Origin: Hydrocarboniphaga sp.
GTDB lineage: Bacteria; Pseudomonadota; Gammaproteobacteria; Nevskiales; Nevskiaceae
NCBI RefSeq assembly: GCF_028291725.1
Contig: NZ_JAQGNT010000064.1
Coordinates: 44,955-108,954, forward strand
DNA length: 64,000 nucleotides
Direction of reading: 5' to 3'
Shown: positions 28,748 through 37,576 of the stretch, in pieces
Layout: each line of letters starts with the position of its first letter
Position numbering within the stretch: the stretch's first letter is position 1
Notes under the pieces: model-generated
Seen by the model: the letters and a program-made list of their open reading frames with translations, nothing else
What the model was told of the DNA's origin: nothing
Database searches by the model: none
Position numbers and translations under genes: made by a program

Positions 28748-29587
28748 CTAGCGCTTGGCGGGGCCCGACTTCTTCGACGAACGGTCCTTCTTGGTTTTCG
28801 TGCCGCCCACAGCCGACTTCGATCGTTTGGGTGTCGCGGCCTTTTGGGCGGGCTTGCGCTTCGGCACCGCAACGGCCGGCACTGGCGAGGCAGCTACGGG
28901 CTCGCCGTGATCGCTTGCCTCGATCTGTGCGTACGAGGGCAGTTGGTGATCAGACATTTTGGCCGCAGAGGTTCCCAAGCCTTGCATGAGAATGTCGACC
29001 ATTCCTTCGGCTATCTGCGTACTGCTCAGTGGCCCATCCGGTGAGAACCACAGAGGAATCGAATTCACGGCGCCCATCACGGCGAAGCGCGCCAGTCGAG
29101 GATCGACGGCGCGGATGGTGCCATCGGTAATCCCTTCTTCGATGAACGCGATCACGTGCGCATCGACCGCATCGCGCCGTCCGATGATGTTGTTGCGGTC
29201 CTCGAGTCGTAGCGCGCCGACGTCGGAGATAATGCCCGCGCCCCCCATGGTCCCGTTCATCCAAGTGACGTAGCACCGAACCATCAGCCGGAGCTTGTCA
29301 TAGCCCCCCCGGCCCTGCTGATGCGCGTAGCGATAGGAGCGCTCGCTGATATCGAGTGCCATCTTGTGGCACTCGAAGAGAATCTCCTGCTTGTCCTTGA
29401 CGTAGTTGTAAAGCGTGCCCTTCGACACCTTCAGCGACTCGGCGATGTCGTCCAACGAGGTGTTGTGATAACCGCGGCGCGAGATCGTCCGCGCTGCTTC
29501 ACTGAGAATGGTCCGGCGCTTGAGTCGATAGATCTCGTCGTCGGTTCGAAGCTCGTTATTCCACCTTGCCACCGCACTCCTCCACAC
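28748..29587 (-). CDS. TetR-family regulator with long basic C-terminal tail
   Basis: A 279-residue protein. The helix-turn-helix is at about residues 25-70 (SEAARTISRRGYHNTSLDDI, KVSKGTLYNYVKDKQEIL). The ligand domain follows to about residue 220. The last 45 residues are rich in Lys, Ala, Pro and Ser (KRKPAQKAATPKRSKS, then KTKKDRSSKKSGPAKR), an unusual basic tail for this family. The gene diverges from the acyl-CoA dehydrogenase gene at 29865 and shares a promoter region holding operator site E. It is the leading candidate for the cluster repressor. Confidence 0.88.
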   Translation of the reverse strand: MWRSAVARWNNELRTDDEIYRLKRRTILSEAARTISRRGYHNTSLDDIAESLKVSKGTLYNYVKDKQEILFECHKMALDISERSYRYAHQQGRGGYDKLRLMVRCYVTWMNGTMGGAGIISDVGALRLEDRNNIIGRRDAVDAHVIAFIEEGITDGTIRAVDPRLARFAVMGAVNSIPLWFSPDGPLSSTQIAEGMVDILMQGLGTSAAKMSDHQLPSYAQIEASDHGEPVAASPVPAVAVPKRKPAQKAATPKRSKSAVGGTKTKKDRSSKKSGPAKR

Positions 29588-29702
29588 GGCTCGAAGCAGT
29601 TTCTTCGGCCGACACCTAGTTATACATAAGGGTCAGAATATTATATCCGGGACGCAAATAGTTAGGGGAGACATTTCTCGGGTGGCGATTTGCCGCAGTA
29701 TG

Positions 29703-29728
29703 TGACCCTTAAGTCAATATATTGACTT
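29703..29728. promoter_or_regulatory. Operator cluster, site E
   Basis: TGACCCTTAAGTCA (29703-29716) overlaps an 18-bp perfect palindrome, AAGTCAATATATTGACTT (29711-29728), so three half-sites stand in a row. The cluster lies between the divergent TetR (28748-29587) and acyl-CoA dehydrogenase (29865) genes and could regulate both. Confidence 0.65.
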
Positions 29729-29864
29729 GATCGTCGATCACGTTTACGTTGCCGCTACAGCTGACCGAGATCGAGCCGAGCGCACCCTTTCGGCCGACCG
29801 GACTGGATCTGTCGGGTCGAGGTTCGGCGCAGAGCGTGACCATCAAAAACAGGAGGAGAGAGCC

Positions 29865-30995
29865 GTGTTGACCGATGACGACCTTCAGATCCAGGACGGC
29901 GCGCGCCGGTTCGCGCGCGAACGACTGATTCCGCAGAGCGCCGCATGGGACCGAGGCGAACCGGTACCCGATGCGCTGCTCAGAGAAATGGGCGAACTTG
30001 GCTATCTCGGCCTACTGATTCCGGAAGAGTACGGCGGCAGCGGGGCGTGCCTTCTGACCTACGTCGTCGCGCTGGAAGAGATATCGGCCGGCAACGGCGG
30101 ACTGTCCACGCTCATGCATGTCCATGGCCTGGGCACGGCAGGCCCTATCGCCCGCTTCGGCACTCCTGCGCAGAAACAACGATGGCTACCTGCGATGGCG
30201 AGCGGCGAAGCCATTGGCGCGGTATGCCTGACGGAGCCGAACGCCGGCTCCGACGTCGCGGCTATCCGCACCCGAGCGGTCCGCTCGGAGGGCGGTTGGC
30301 GACTGAGCGGCGTCAAACAATTCATCTCGAACGGAGCACGCGCGAAGATCGCCATCGTGCTTGCCGTGACCGATCCTCATGCGGGACGCCGGGGCATGAC
30401 GCTGTTCCTGGTTCCCACCGATACCCCCGGCTTCAAAGTCGGCAAGCCCGAGGAAAAAATGGGTCAGCGAACATCCGATACCGTACAGATCACTCTGGAC
30501 GACTGCGAGGTGCCCGAGGACGCCATTCTGGGCGGGCTGAACCAAGCATTCGGTCTCACCATGGGTTTGCTATCCGACGGCCGAATCTCGATCGCGGCAC
30601 AGGCCGTCGGCATGGCGAGCGCGGCACTGGATCATGCGGTTGCCTACGCACGTGAACGCACCGCCTTCGGTAAACCATTGACCGGCCACCAAGCCGTGGC
30701 GTTTCGGCTTGCGGACATGGCGACCAGTGTCGAGGTGGCCCGCACCTTCACCCAAGCGACCGCCCGGAAATTCGACGCGGGCGTGGACTGTGTGAGCGAA
30801 GCCTCGATGGCGAAGCTTTTCGCCGGCGAGATGGCCGAGCGGGTGTGCTCGGACGCGATTCAGATCCACGGCGGCTATGGCTATTTGAAAGACTACCCGG
30901 TCGAACGCATCTATCGTGACGTCCGCGTTTGTCAGATCTACGAAGGCACCAACGACATCCAACGTCTGATCATTTCCCGGAAGGTCTGCGCATGA
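29865..30995 (+). CDS. Acyl-CoA dehydrogenase
   Basis: A 376-residue enzyme from GTG 29865, five bases behind AGGAGGAGAG. An upstream extension in the same frame has no ribosome site. Standard features are CLTEPNAGSDVAAIRT, SGVKQFISNGARA, AFGKPLTGHQAVAFRLADM, QIHGGYGYLKDYPVERIYRD and the catalytic glutamate in QIYEGTNDIQR. Its length is that of short/medium-chain acyl-CoA dehydrogenases. Its stop codon overlaps the ATG of the following SDR gene (ATGA), so both are translated together. The substrate is unknown. Confidence 0.93.
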   Translation: MLTDDDLQIQDGARRFARERLIPQSAAWDRGEPVPDALLREMGELGYLGLLIPEEYGGSGACLLTYVVALEEISAGNGGLSTLMHVHGLGTAGPIARFGTPAQKQRWLPAMASGEAIGAVCLTEPNAGSDVAAIRTRAVRSEGGWRLSGVKQFISNGARAKIAIVLAVTDPHAGRRGMTLFLVPTDTPGFKVGKPEEKMGQRTSDTVQITLDDCEVPEDAILGGLNQAFGLTMGLLSDGRISIAAQAVGMASAALDHAVAYARERTAFGKPLTGHQAVAFRLADMATSVEVARTFTQATARKFDAGVDCVSEASMAKLFAGEMAERVCSDAIQIHGGYGYLKDYPVERIYRDVRVCQIYEGTNDIQRLIISRKVCA

Positions 30996-31768
30996 ATCCG
31001 ATCCAGAAAGATGCACAGATGGAAGGAAAGATCGCCTTCATCACCGGAGCAGGAAGCGGACTGGGTCGTGCTTTCGCCCACGCTTTCGCTGCCAGCGGCG
31101 CGACTGTCGCTGCGACGGACGTCGCATTCGATCGCGTGGCCGGCGTGGTCTCCGAAATCACTGGCTTGGGAGGAAAAGCGATTGCATTGCGCCTGGACGT
31201 CTCGAGCAAGCAGGAAATCGCTTTGGCCGTTGCAGAGACGGCGGCCCGGTTTGGGCAGATCGACATCGTCGTCAACAACGCCGGCGTTCCGGCCTTCGCT
31301 CGATTCGACGACGAGAAGTACGACGAAGTATGGAACCGGGCCATCGCGATCAACCTGACGGCGTATCAGGTGGTTGTCCGTGCAGCACTCCCTCACCTAC
31401 GCACGTCCAAATCGCCGCGGATCGTGAACATTGCCTCGGTTGAGGGCCTAGGCGCCTCCCCGGACCACAGCGGGTACTGCGCGACCAAGGCCGGGGTCAT
31501 CGGCTTGACCCGCGCCATGGCCGTCGAACTCGGCCGAGAAGGCATCACGGTGAACTGTGTCTGCCCGGGTCCCATCGACACCGACATGACCGGCTTCGTC
31601 TCGGCGGAAGACAAGGTGATCTTCGCCAAGCGTCGGACGGTCCTTCGCCGATATGGGCGTCCCGAGGAAGTGGCCCACATGGTACTGAGCCTTGCGCATC
31701 CGAACGCGTCCTACGTCACCGGCTCGATCATAGCCGTCGATGGCGGCTTGACCGCTCGAAATTCTTGA
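30992..31768 (+). CDS. SDR-family dehydrogenase (3-hydroxyacyl-CoA dehydrogenase-like)
   Basis: A 258-residue classical SDR from ATG 30992, which overlaps the previous stop. It has TGAGSGLGRAFA (residues about 18-29), NNAGVPA, the catalytic Ser in NIASVEG, and YCATK with Tyr/Lys. The C-terminus (YVTGSIIAVDGGL) is typical of FabG-like SDRs. Coupling to an acyl-CoA dehydrogenase suggests that it oxidises the hydroxyacyl-CoA of the same pathway, a step absent from the long operon. That assignment is inference. Confidence 0.9.
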   Translation: MNPIQKDAQMEGKIAFITGAGSGLGRAFAHAFAASGATVAATDVAFDRVAGVVSEITGLGGKAIALRLDVSSKQEIALAVAETAARFGQIDIVVNNAGVPAFARFDDEKYDEVWNRAIAINLTAYQVVVRAALPHLRTSKSPRIVNIASVEGLGASPDHSGYCATKAGVIGLTRAMAVELGREGITVNCVCPGPIDTDMTGFVSAEDKVIFAKRRTVLRRYGRPEEVAHMVLSLAHPNASYVTGSIIAVDGGLTARNS

Positions 31769-31781
31769 GCAGGGCCGGATC

Positions 31782-32648
31782 GTGAGCACCGCGGTCGTCA
31801 GCCAGCACTTTTCCGGCTCCGAAGGCCTGTCGCTGGCGGCCGACGTCGGAGGCGATCCTAGCCACTCCCCGATCGTGCTGCTGCATGGCGGTGGACAAAC
31901 CCGGCACGCCTGGCGTTCGACCATGTCCCAGTTGATCTCCAGGGACTACCACGTGATCAGCTACGATGCCCGCGGTCACGGGGACAGCGAGTGGGCGGCC
32001 GATGGCAACTATTCACTGGGGAAGCTGACCGCCGACCTACGCTGCCTCGCCCGGCACCTTTCGTCACCGCCAATATTGATCGGAGCTTCGATGGGCGGCA
32101 TTACATCGTTGCATCTGAGTGCCGACTTGCAGAAGACCGGCGTGGCGGCTCTGGTTCTGGTCGACGTGGTCCCCAAAGCCGATCCGCGCGGCTTGGAGAA
32201 GATCAAAGGGTTCATGTCGGCGAATCCGTACGGCTTCGAATCCGTCGAGGACGCGGCTCGAGCGGTCGCCGAATACAATCCCCAGCGGCGATATCAGCGT
32301 GACCCGTCCGGACTAATGAAGAACCTGCGCTATCGCGCCGATGGTCGACTTCGCTGGCACTGGGATCCGCGATTCTTGGAGTACCAAATCAAGACGCCGC
32401 TCACTGCCGAGCTGATTGTCGATCCGAAGCAAACTATCGACGTGCCGACATTGCTGGTCTACGGCAGTAACAGCGATATCGTCAGTCCGGCAGGTATCGA
32501 CGATCTGAGAAAGTCGATCCCCAAACTCGAGGTTCGCGAAGTCGGTAATGCCGGTCACATGGTCGTCGGCGACAACAATGAAACCTTCGTCGAGGGCATG
32601 GCGAGCTTTCTGAAGGGCCTACCGATGAAAGAGCCTCGGTTGACCTGA
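31782..32648 (+). CDS. Alpha/beta hydrolase
   Basis: A 288-residue alpha/beta hydrolase from GTG 31782. The oxyanion segment LLHGGGQTRHAW is near residue 35, YDARGHGDSEW follows, and the nucleophile Ser lies in GASMGG near residue 103. The probable acid is in YGSNSDIVSP and the His in GNAGHMVVGDN. It could hydrolyse an ester, lactone or thioester intermediate. It is 13 bp behind the SDR gene and is the last intact gene of this plus-strand operon. Confidence 0.9.
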   Translation: MSTAVVSQHFSGSEGLSLAADVGGDPSHSPIVLLHGGGQTRHAWRSTMSQLISRDYHVISYDARGHGDSEWAADGNYSLGKLTADLRCLARHLSSPPILIGASMGGITSLHLSADLQKTGVAALVLVDVVPKADPRGLEKIKGFMSANPYGFESVEDAARAVAEYNPQRRYQRDPSGLMKNLRYRADGRLRWHWDPRFLEYQIKTPLTAELIVDPKQTIDVPTLLVYGSNSDIVSPAGIDDLRKSIPKLEVREVGNAGHMVVGDNNETFVEGMASFLKGLPMKEPRLT

Positions 32649-32739
32649 CTATCGACACGCCCTCCCCGTACCGGAGCGGCAGCTCGCCAAGCGTCATCTC
32701 GCCGCGGGGAGAGCGTCCATGGACAGCAGTCAGAAGCTC

Positions 32740-32870
32740 CAAACAAAGAAAACAACGCAAAGCCGCCTCGCGGATCCCAGGAGGTCGCCTCTTGTCAACC
32801 GCCGAGCATCTCTTTAGCAAGCAAGGCTACACCGCTACCGGACTGCAAGAGTGTTGTTGCTCACTGAGAA
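32740..32870 (+). pseudogene. TetR-family remnant (N-terminal helix-turn-helix only)
   Basis: One plus-strand frame reads LLSTAEHLFSKQGYTATGLQ, the first two helices of a TetR DNA-binding domain, followed at once by an unrelated sequence (ECCCSLRMD). The recognition helix and ligand domain are missing. Limits are approximate. Confidence 0.55.
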
Positions 32871-33122
32871 TGGACCATCCTGCTCAACTTGACGATGACC
32901 TGTCTCGGCAACGACTTGCTCAATCTCGCCAGCCACCTACCGGGCGCAAACCTGATCAGCAGATGGCCAGCAGTTTCGCCATCAGATGATCACTTTTCAG
33001 CGAGCGGCAACACCTCATCGGCAGCGGCGATTCGGACAATGGACCCTCGGTGGAGTCGAGGGCTCAATTGCCACCTGCATGCGCTCGTGGGACGACACCC
33101 TTTTGCATTTACCCGGGAGCTG

Positions 33123-33452
33123 ATGATGTCGGCTCCCAATGTTCGATTCGCCCTGGTCACGCACATCATGTCGGCGCTGGCCTTTCACGAAGGCAGCCCG
33201 ATGACATCCGCGGCCTTGGCGGCGTTCATTGATGCCGGACCGACTTTGGTGCGACGTACGCTGTCGCGGCTTTCGAAGGCGGGTTTGGTCTGTTGCTTGG
33301 AGGTGGCCAGTTTTCAGTCGGCAGCAACGCACTTGCGGCCTCCGAACGAGTGGCGGGGCACGCATGCCGCAAACCGATGTAGTACTCCCGAACAGGTTTG
33401 TGACGCGAATTGGTTACCCCAGACTACGCATCGTAGTGCTGCGGCTATTTAG
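33123..33452 (+). pseudogene. Rrf2-family regulator remnant
   Basis: MMSAPNVRFALVTHIMSALA, followed by SAALAAFIDAGPTLVRRTLS and RLSKAGLV, is the winged-helix start of an Rrf2-type regulator. After SKAGLV the frame is lost. LGGGQFSVGSNALAA, which resembles the expected glycine-rich wing, reads in another frame. No Cys-cluster region or proper C-terminus follows. The gene is probably inactive. Confidence 0.55.
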
Positions 33453-33550
33453 TGGCCAAGGTGAAATAGCAGGCCGGGCAGCCCGCAGAGCGCATTGAAG
33501 ATTGCGTAACTAAGCGTCGTCAGGAAGCTACAACGGAAGAGAGGGCAAGG

Positions 33551-35536
33551 ATGCCGACCGGTATATTCTTCACCCAGATTCTCGCAATAGTCGGAATCAT
33601 CGCTCTGGGCGTCTGGAGCGCAACTCAATGGACGGCGTCGGCCCTGGGATACCAATTACGTCTGGGTTCCCCTTGGTTCCATCTGTTCGAAACCCCTTTC
33701 TACCACCCGTGGCGGCTGTTCGAATGGTGGTACTTCTTCGACGCCTACGCACCGAATATTTTTCTAGGCGGCGGCGCCATCGCTGCGTCCAGTGCCTTAG
33801 TTTCTGTCGTGGCGGCAATTAGCCTGTCGGTCTGGCGGGCTCGGCAAGCTAGGCTTGTCACCACATTCGGTTCTGCGCGCTGGGCGCAGCCTGACGAAAT
33901 TAGGCCCACCGGACTGACGGAGCCTTTAGGCGTTTTCCTTGGCCGCTTTGAGTACCGCTATCTGCGGCATGATGGCCCAGAACATGTCATGGCCTTTGCG
34001 CCGACTCGCTCGGGCAAGGGCGTGGGGCTCGTGGTGCCAACGCTGTTGTCGTGGCCCGGCTCAGCCGTGATCCATGACATCAAGGGCGAGAACTGGCAGC
34101 TCACCGCAGGCTGGCGCTCGCGCTTTTCTCACTGCCTCCTGTTCAATCCGACCGACACGAAATCGGCTGCTTACAACCCGCTGCTGGAAGTGCGCCGCGG
34201 GCTGCATGAAGTCCGCGACGTCCAGAACATCGCCGACATCTTGGTCGATCCAGAAGGAGCATTGGAACGACGTAACCACTGGGAGAAGACCAGCCATGCC
34301 TTGCTGGTCGGCGCCATTCTGCACGTCCTTTACGCCGGCACCGACAAGACGCTGCGCGGTGTCGCCAATTTCCTTTCCGATCCCGCGCATCCCTTCGAGC
34401 TGACGTTGCACCGGATGATGACGACTTGCCACGTCGGCGACTCGCCCCACCCCGTCGTCGCGTCCGCCGCCCGAGAGGTCCTCAACAAGAGTGACAACGA
34501 GCGGTCCGGCGTGCTCTCCACGGCAATGAGCTTTCTTGGCCTGTTTCGCGATCCAACGGTAGCCGAAGTCACGTCGCGCTGCGACTGGCGCATCGCCGAC
34601 TTGATCGATGGCAATCACCCAGTCTCGCTGTACTTGGTCGTGCCGCCTTCCGACATCAGTCGCACTAAACCGCTGATCCGTCTGCTGCTCAACCAGATTG
34701 GCCGGCGTCTCACCGAATCGCTGGATGGCTCGGATGGTATTGCGCGACGACATCGGCTGCTGCTGATGCTCGACGAGTTTCCGGCACTGGGACGGCTCGA
34801 CTTCTTCGAAAGTGCCCTCGCCTTCATGGCCGGCTACGGCTTGCGAGCGTTCTTGATTGCGCAGTCTCTCAACCAGATCGACAAAGCCTACGGGCAGAAC
34901 CATTCGATCCTCGACAACTGCCATGTCCGCATCGCGTTCGCAACGAATGACGAGCGCACGGCAAAGCGCATCTCCGATGCTCTTGGCACGGCCACTGAGT
35001 TGCGAGCCCAGCGCAACTACGCCGGACACCGGCTTGCTCCCTGGCTCGGGCATCTGATGGTGTCGCGCCAGGAGTCGGCACGGCCGCTGCTGACGCCCGG
35101 CGAAGTCATGCAGCTCGCGCCGGACGACGAGATCGTGATGGTCTCCGGTCATGCCCCGATCCGGGCGAAGAAGATTCGCTATTACGAGGATCGAAACTTC
35201 TCGAATCGCGTACAGCCTCCGCCGGTGTTGACGCATGGCCTGTATGTCGATGCGCCTCCTGCGCGTCCAGACGATTGGAGTGCGTTGACGCTGCCGCACG
35301 TCATGAATGTCGACGCGGACTCCAGAAGCGGCTGTGGCGATTCGGACGATGGCGGCCGACAAACACAGCTCGACTTGAGCGCGGCCACTTCCACGGAACC
35401 ATCAAAACCCGCAAACGACATCGTCTCGCTAATAGACGACGATGCGCCGATCCGCATGCTCGACCGGAATCGTCGCTGGCCTTCGCGCAATGCACGGTTG
35501 GCCGCGCTCGATCCGGACGACGGGATCGCGTTATGA
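33551..35536 (+). CDS. traG: Type IV coupling protein TraG (VirD4 family)
   Basis: A 661-residue inner-membrane ATPase. Two hydrophobic segments lie in the first 95 residues, then the Walker A motif FAPTRSGKGVGLVVP near residue 155 and Walker B in LLMLDEFPALG near residue 400. The T4SS_DNA-transfer signature SVIHDIKGE-like reads SAVIHDIKGENW. It would deliver the relaxase-DNA complex to the secretion channel. The C-terminal 100 residues are polar and less conserved. It opens the conjugation operon, and its stop overlaps the next start. Confidence 0.93.
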   Translation: MPTGIFFTQILAIVGIIALGVWSATQWTASALGYQLRLGSPWFHLFETPFYHPWRLFEWWYFFDAYAPNIFLGGGAIAASSALVSVVAAISLSVWRARQARLVTTFGSARWAQPDEIRPTGLTEPLGVFLGRFEYRYLRHDGPEHVMAFAPTRSGKGVGLVVPTLLSWPGSAVIHDIKGENWQLTAGWRSRFSHCLLFNPTDTKSAAYNPLLEVRRGLHEVRDVQNIADILVDPEGALERRNHWEKTSHALLVGAILHVLYAGTDKTLRGVANFLSDPAHPFELTLHRMMTTCHVGDSPHPVVASAAREVLNKSDNERSGVLSTAMSFLGLFRDPTVAEVTSRCDWRIADLIDGNHPVSLYLVVPPSDISRTKPLIRLLLNQIGRRLTESLDGSDGIARRHRLLLMLDEFPALGRLDFFESALAFMAGYGLRAFLIAQSLNQIDKAYGQNHSILDNCHVRIAFATNDERTAKRISDALGTATELRAQRNYAGHRLAPWLGHLMVSRQESARPLLTPGEVMQLAPDDEIVMVSGHAPIRAKKIRYYEDRNFSNRVQPPPVLTHGLYVDAPPARPDDWSALTLPHVMNVDADSRSGCGDSDDGGRQTQLDLSAATSTEPSKPANDIVSLIDDDAPIRMLDRNRRWPSRNARLAALDPDDGIAL

Positions 35537-36003
35537 GCCGTGCCCGCCTCAACATCTTTCTCGAACACGAGCACGCCAGGCGCCTGGACGAACTGGCGAC
35601 GATGAAGGGCTTGTCGAAGTCCTCGATCATCGCCGCGGCACTGGCGTCGTTCCTATCGCCCGATTCCGGCGACCGTCGCGAGGCGGCCATTGCCAAGCGG
35701 TTGGACAAGCTGTCGCACCAGTTCGATCGGCTGGAACGCGATCAGAACATCCTGGTCGAGACAGTCGCGCTGTACGTGCGCTACTTCCTGACCGTCAGCA
35801 CGCCGGTGCCGGAGGCACATCAAGACGCGGCACGGGCGCAGGGCCGCGCCCGCTTCCGGCAGTTCGTCGAACAACTCGGCCGTCATTTGATGCGCGGCAA
35901 CAGTCTGGTCAAAGAGGTTCACGAGGAGATATTCCCAGATCAGAGCCAGTTCTTCGGCATGGAGAAAGAGCAAGCGGACGAAACGTCGGGTCCGCCGTCA
36001 TGA
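35533..36003 (+). CDS. Ribbon-helix-helix (CopG-like) protein of the conjugation operon
   Basis: A 156-residue protein overlapping the traG stop by four bases. The N-terminal 45 residues (MSRARLNIFLEHEHARRLDE, then KGLSKSSIIAAALASFL) form a ribbon-helix-helix DNA-binding domain. A coiled-coil-like region (KRLDKLSHQFDRLERDQNIL) follows. Homologues occupy the same place between traG and trbB in Tn4371-like elements and are annotated as CopG regulators. It may repress the transfer operon or bind near oriT. Confidence 0.8.
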   Translation: MSRARLNIFLEHEHARRLDELATMKGLSKSSIIAAALASFLSPDSGDRREAAIAKRLDKLSHQFDRLERDQNILVETVALYVRYFLTVSTPVPEAHQDAARAQGRARFRQFVEQLGRHLMRGNSLVKEVHEEIFPDQSQFFGMEKEQADETSGPPS

Positions 36004-36992
36004 CACGCCGACCCGAGTCGACCAATCCCGTCATCGCTTCGCTCGACCGCCGCGTCCGAATGCTGCGCACGGCGATGGGGCCGGTGATCGCGCAGGCGCT
36101 GGACGAGGCGGACGTGGTGGAAGTGCTGCTCAATCCGGACGGCTCGCTATGGGTGGACCGCCTCGGATCAGGTCGCGCGCCGCTGGGCGTGAGTCTTTCT
36201 GCCGAGGATGCCGAACGCATCATCCGGCTGGTGGCGGCGCATGTGAACGCCGAGGTGCATGCGGGCATGCCCATCCTCTCTGCTGAACTACCGGAGACCG
36301 GAGAACGCTTCGAAGGTGTGCTGCCTCCCGTGGTGCGCGCGCCAGCGTTCGCGATTCGCAAGCGCGCAGCCGGACTGATCAACCTCAATGACTATGTGAG
36401 CGACGGAATCTTGAGTACCGAGCAGGTTGCGTTCTTGCGCACCGCCGTCCACGAGCGCTCGAACATCCTGATCGCCGGCGGCACGAGTACCGGCAAGACC
36501 ACGCTGGCTAATGCGCTGCTGGCCGAGATCGCCGTGACGGGCGATCGCGTGATCATTCTCGAAGACACGGTCGAGCTGCAGTGTGTGGCCGATGATCATG
36601 TCCCGTTGCGCACGCGCCCCGGCGTCGTCTCGATGGCGGAATTGGTGCGTTCGACGCTGCGGCTGCGGCCCGACCGCGTCGTCGTCGGTGAGGTCCGCGG
36701 CAGCGAGGCACTCGACCTGCTGAAGATATGGGGCACTGGCCACCCAGGCGGCATCGCCACGATCCACGCCGGCTCGGCGCATGGCGCGCTGACCCGACTG
36801 GAACAATTGATTCTCGAAGTGGCAGTCACGCCGCCGCGTGCGCTGATCGCCGAATCCGTCAACGTCGTCGTCTTCATCGTCGGTCGTGGCCGCAGCCGGC
36901 GCGTGCAGGAGATCGTGCGCGTGACCAGCTTCGATGACCGCGGCTACCAGCTCGAACCGATTCCTTCTACGCCTAACGGAGATCCGACATGA
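36000..36992 (+). CDS. trbB: Conjugal transfer ATPase TrbB (VirB11 family)
   Basis: A 330-residue traffic ATPase that starts at 36000 inside the previous stop. The N-terminal domain (VIAQALDEADVVEVLLNPDG) precedes the Walker A motif GGTSTGKTTLANALL near residue 160. The Asp box (IILEDTVEL), Walker B (RPDRVVVGEVRGSEALD) and His box (GHPGGIATIHAGSA) follow in order. It forms a hexamer at the inner membrane and powers pilus assembly. The length fits the family. Confidence 0.94.
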   Translation: MTRRPESTNPVIASLDRRVRMLRTAMGPVIAQALDEADVVEVLLNPDGSLWVDRLGSGRAPLGVSLSAEDAERIIRLVAAHVNAEVHAGMPILSAELPETGERFEGVLPPVVRAPAFAIRKRAAGLINLNDYVSDGILSTEQVAFLRTAVHERSNILIAGGTSTGKTTLANALLAEIAVTGDRVIILEDTVELQCVADDHVPLRTRPGVVSMAELVRSTLRLRPDRVVVGEVRGSEALDLLKIWGTGHPGGIATIHAGSAHGALTRLEQLILEVAVTPPRALIAESVNVVVFIVGRGRSRRVQEIVRVTSFDDRGYQLEPIPSTPNGDPT

Positions 36993-37318
36993 CGGCTTCA
37001 CGCTTTTCTGTAAATCCGCTTCTACCGATCCTGCTGCTGGTGGTGCTGATGGGCTTCATGCTGCCCGCGCACGCAGCCGGATCGAGCATGCCCTGGGAAG
37101 CACCGCTTGAATCCATTTTGGAATCGATACAAGGGCCGGTCGCGCGCATCGTCGCGGTGATCATCATCATCTCCACTGGGCTGGCACTGGCCTTCGGCGA
37201 TACCAGCGGCGGATTCCGCAAGCTGGTGCAGATCGTCTTCGGCCTGTCGATCGCGTTCGCCGCCTCGTCGTTCTTCCTGAGCTTCTTCAGCTTCTCCGGC
37301 GGCGCGGTGGTGGCATGA
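36989..37318 (+). CDS. trbC: TrbC pilin subunit (VirB2 family)
   Basis: A 109-residue protein with a signal-like N-terminus (LPILLLVVLMGFMLPAHAAG). Two hydrophobic helices follow (RIVAVIIIISTGLALAFG and IVFGLSIAFAASSFFLSFF). This is the layout of VirB2/TrbC pilins, which are processed and polymerise into the mating pilus. It overlaps trbB by four bases (ATGA) and trbD likewise. Confidence 0.88.
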   Translation: MTASRFSVNPLLPILLLVVLMGFMLPAHAAGSSMPWEAPLESILESIQGPVARIVAVIIIISTGLALAFGDTSGGFRKLVQIVFGLSIAFAASSFFLSFFSFSGGAVVA

Positions 37319-37569
37319 GTGCCGGCTTCGAAGTCCCGCTGCACCGCTCGCTGACCGAACCGATCCTGCTCGGCGGGGCGCCGCGGACGGTGGCAATCGC
37401 CAACGGCACGCTCGCCGCTGCGGTCGGCCTCGGGCTGCAGCTCTGGCTACCGGGTCTTGCGCTGTGGCTGGTCGGCCATTCGCTCGCGGTCTGGGGCGCG
37501 CGGCTCGATGCGCAGTTCATGCAAGTCTTCGCGCGGCACATCAAGCACCGCGTGCTGCTGGACGTGTGA
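37315..37569 (+). CDS. trbD: TrbD inner-membrane protein (VirB3 family)
   Basis: An 84-residue protein with the VirB3/TrbD layout: a short polar N-terminus (FEVPLHRSLTEPILLGGAPR), two closely spaced hydrophobic segments (TLAAAVGLGLQLWLP, GLALWLVGHSLAVW) and a basic tail. VirB3 proteins work together with the VirB4 ATPase. It lies directly ahead of trbE, and in some systems the two are fused. Confidence 0.88.
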   Translation: MSAGFEVPLHRSLTEPILLGGAPRTVAIANGTLAAAVGLGLQLWLPGLALWLVGHSLAVWGARLDAQFMQVFARHIKHRVLLDV

Positions 37570-37576
37570 GACCGCC

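Larger units (their letters stand above)
32649..33550. other. Degenerate junction between catabolic cluster and conjugation module
   Basis: About 900 bp hold no intact gene. Two regulator remnants (listed separately) lie here in the same direction, separated by sequence that I cannot assign. The stretch looks like a scar left by insertion and deletion where the catabolic cluster meets the trb module. Confidence 0.6.

Noticed and set aside
37457..37576. Upstream extension of trbE inside trbD
   Set aside because: It shadows trbD. The GTG at 37577, giving the family-like LNLAEFRKRPALLADW start, is better.
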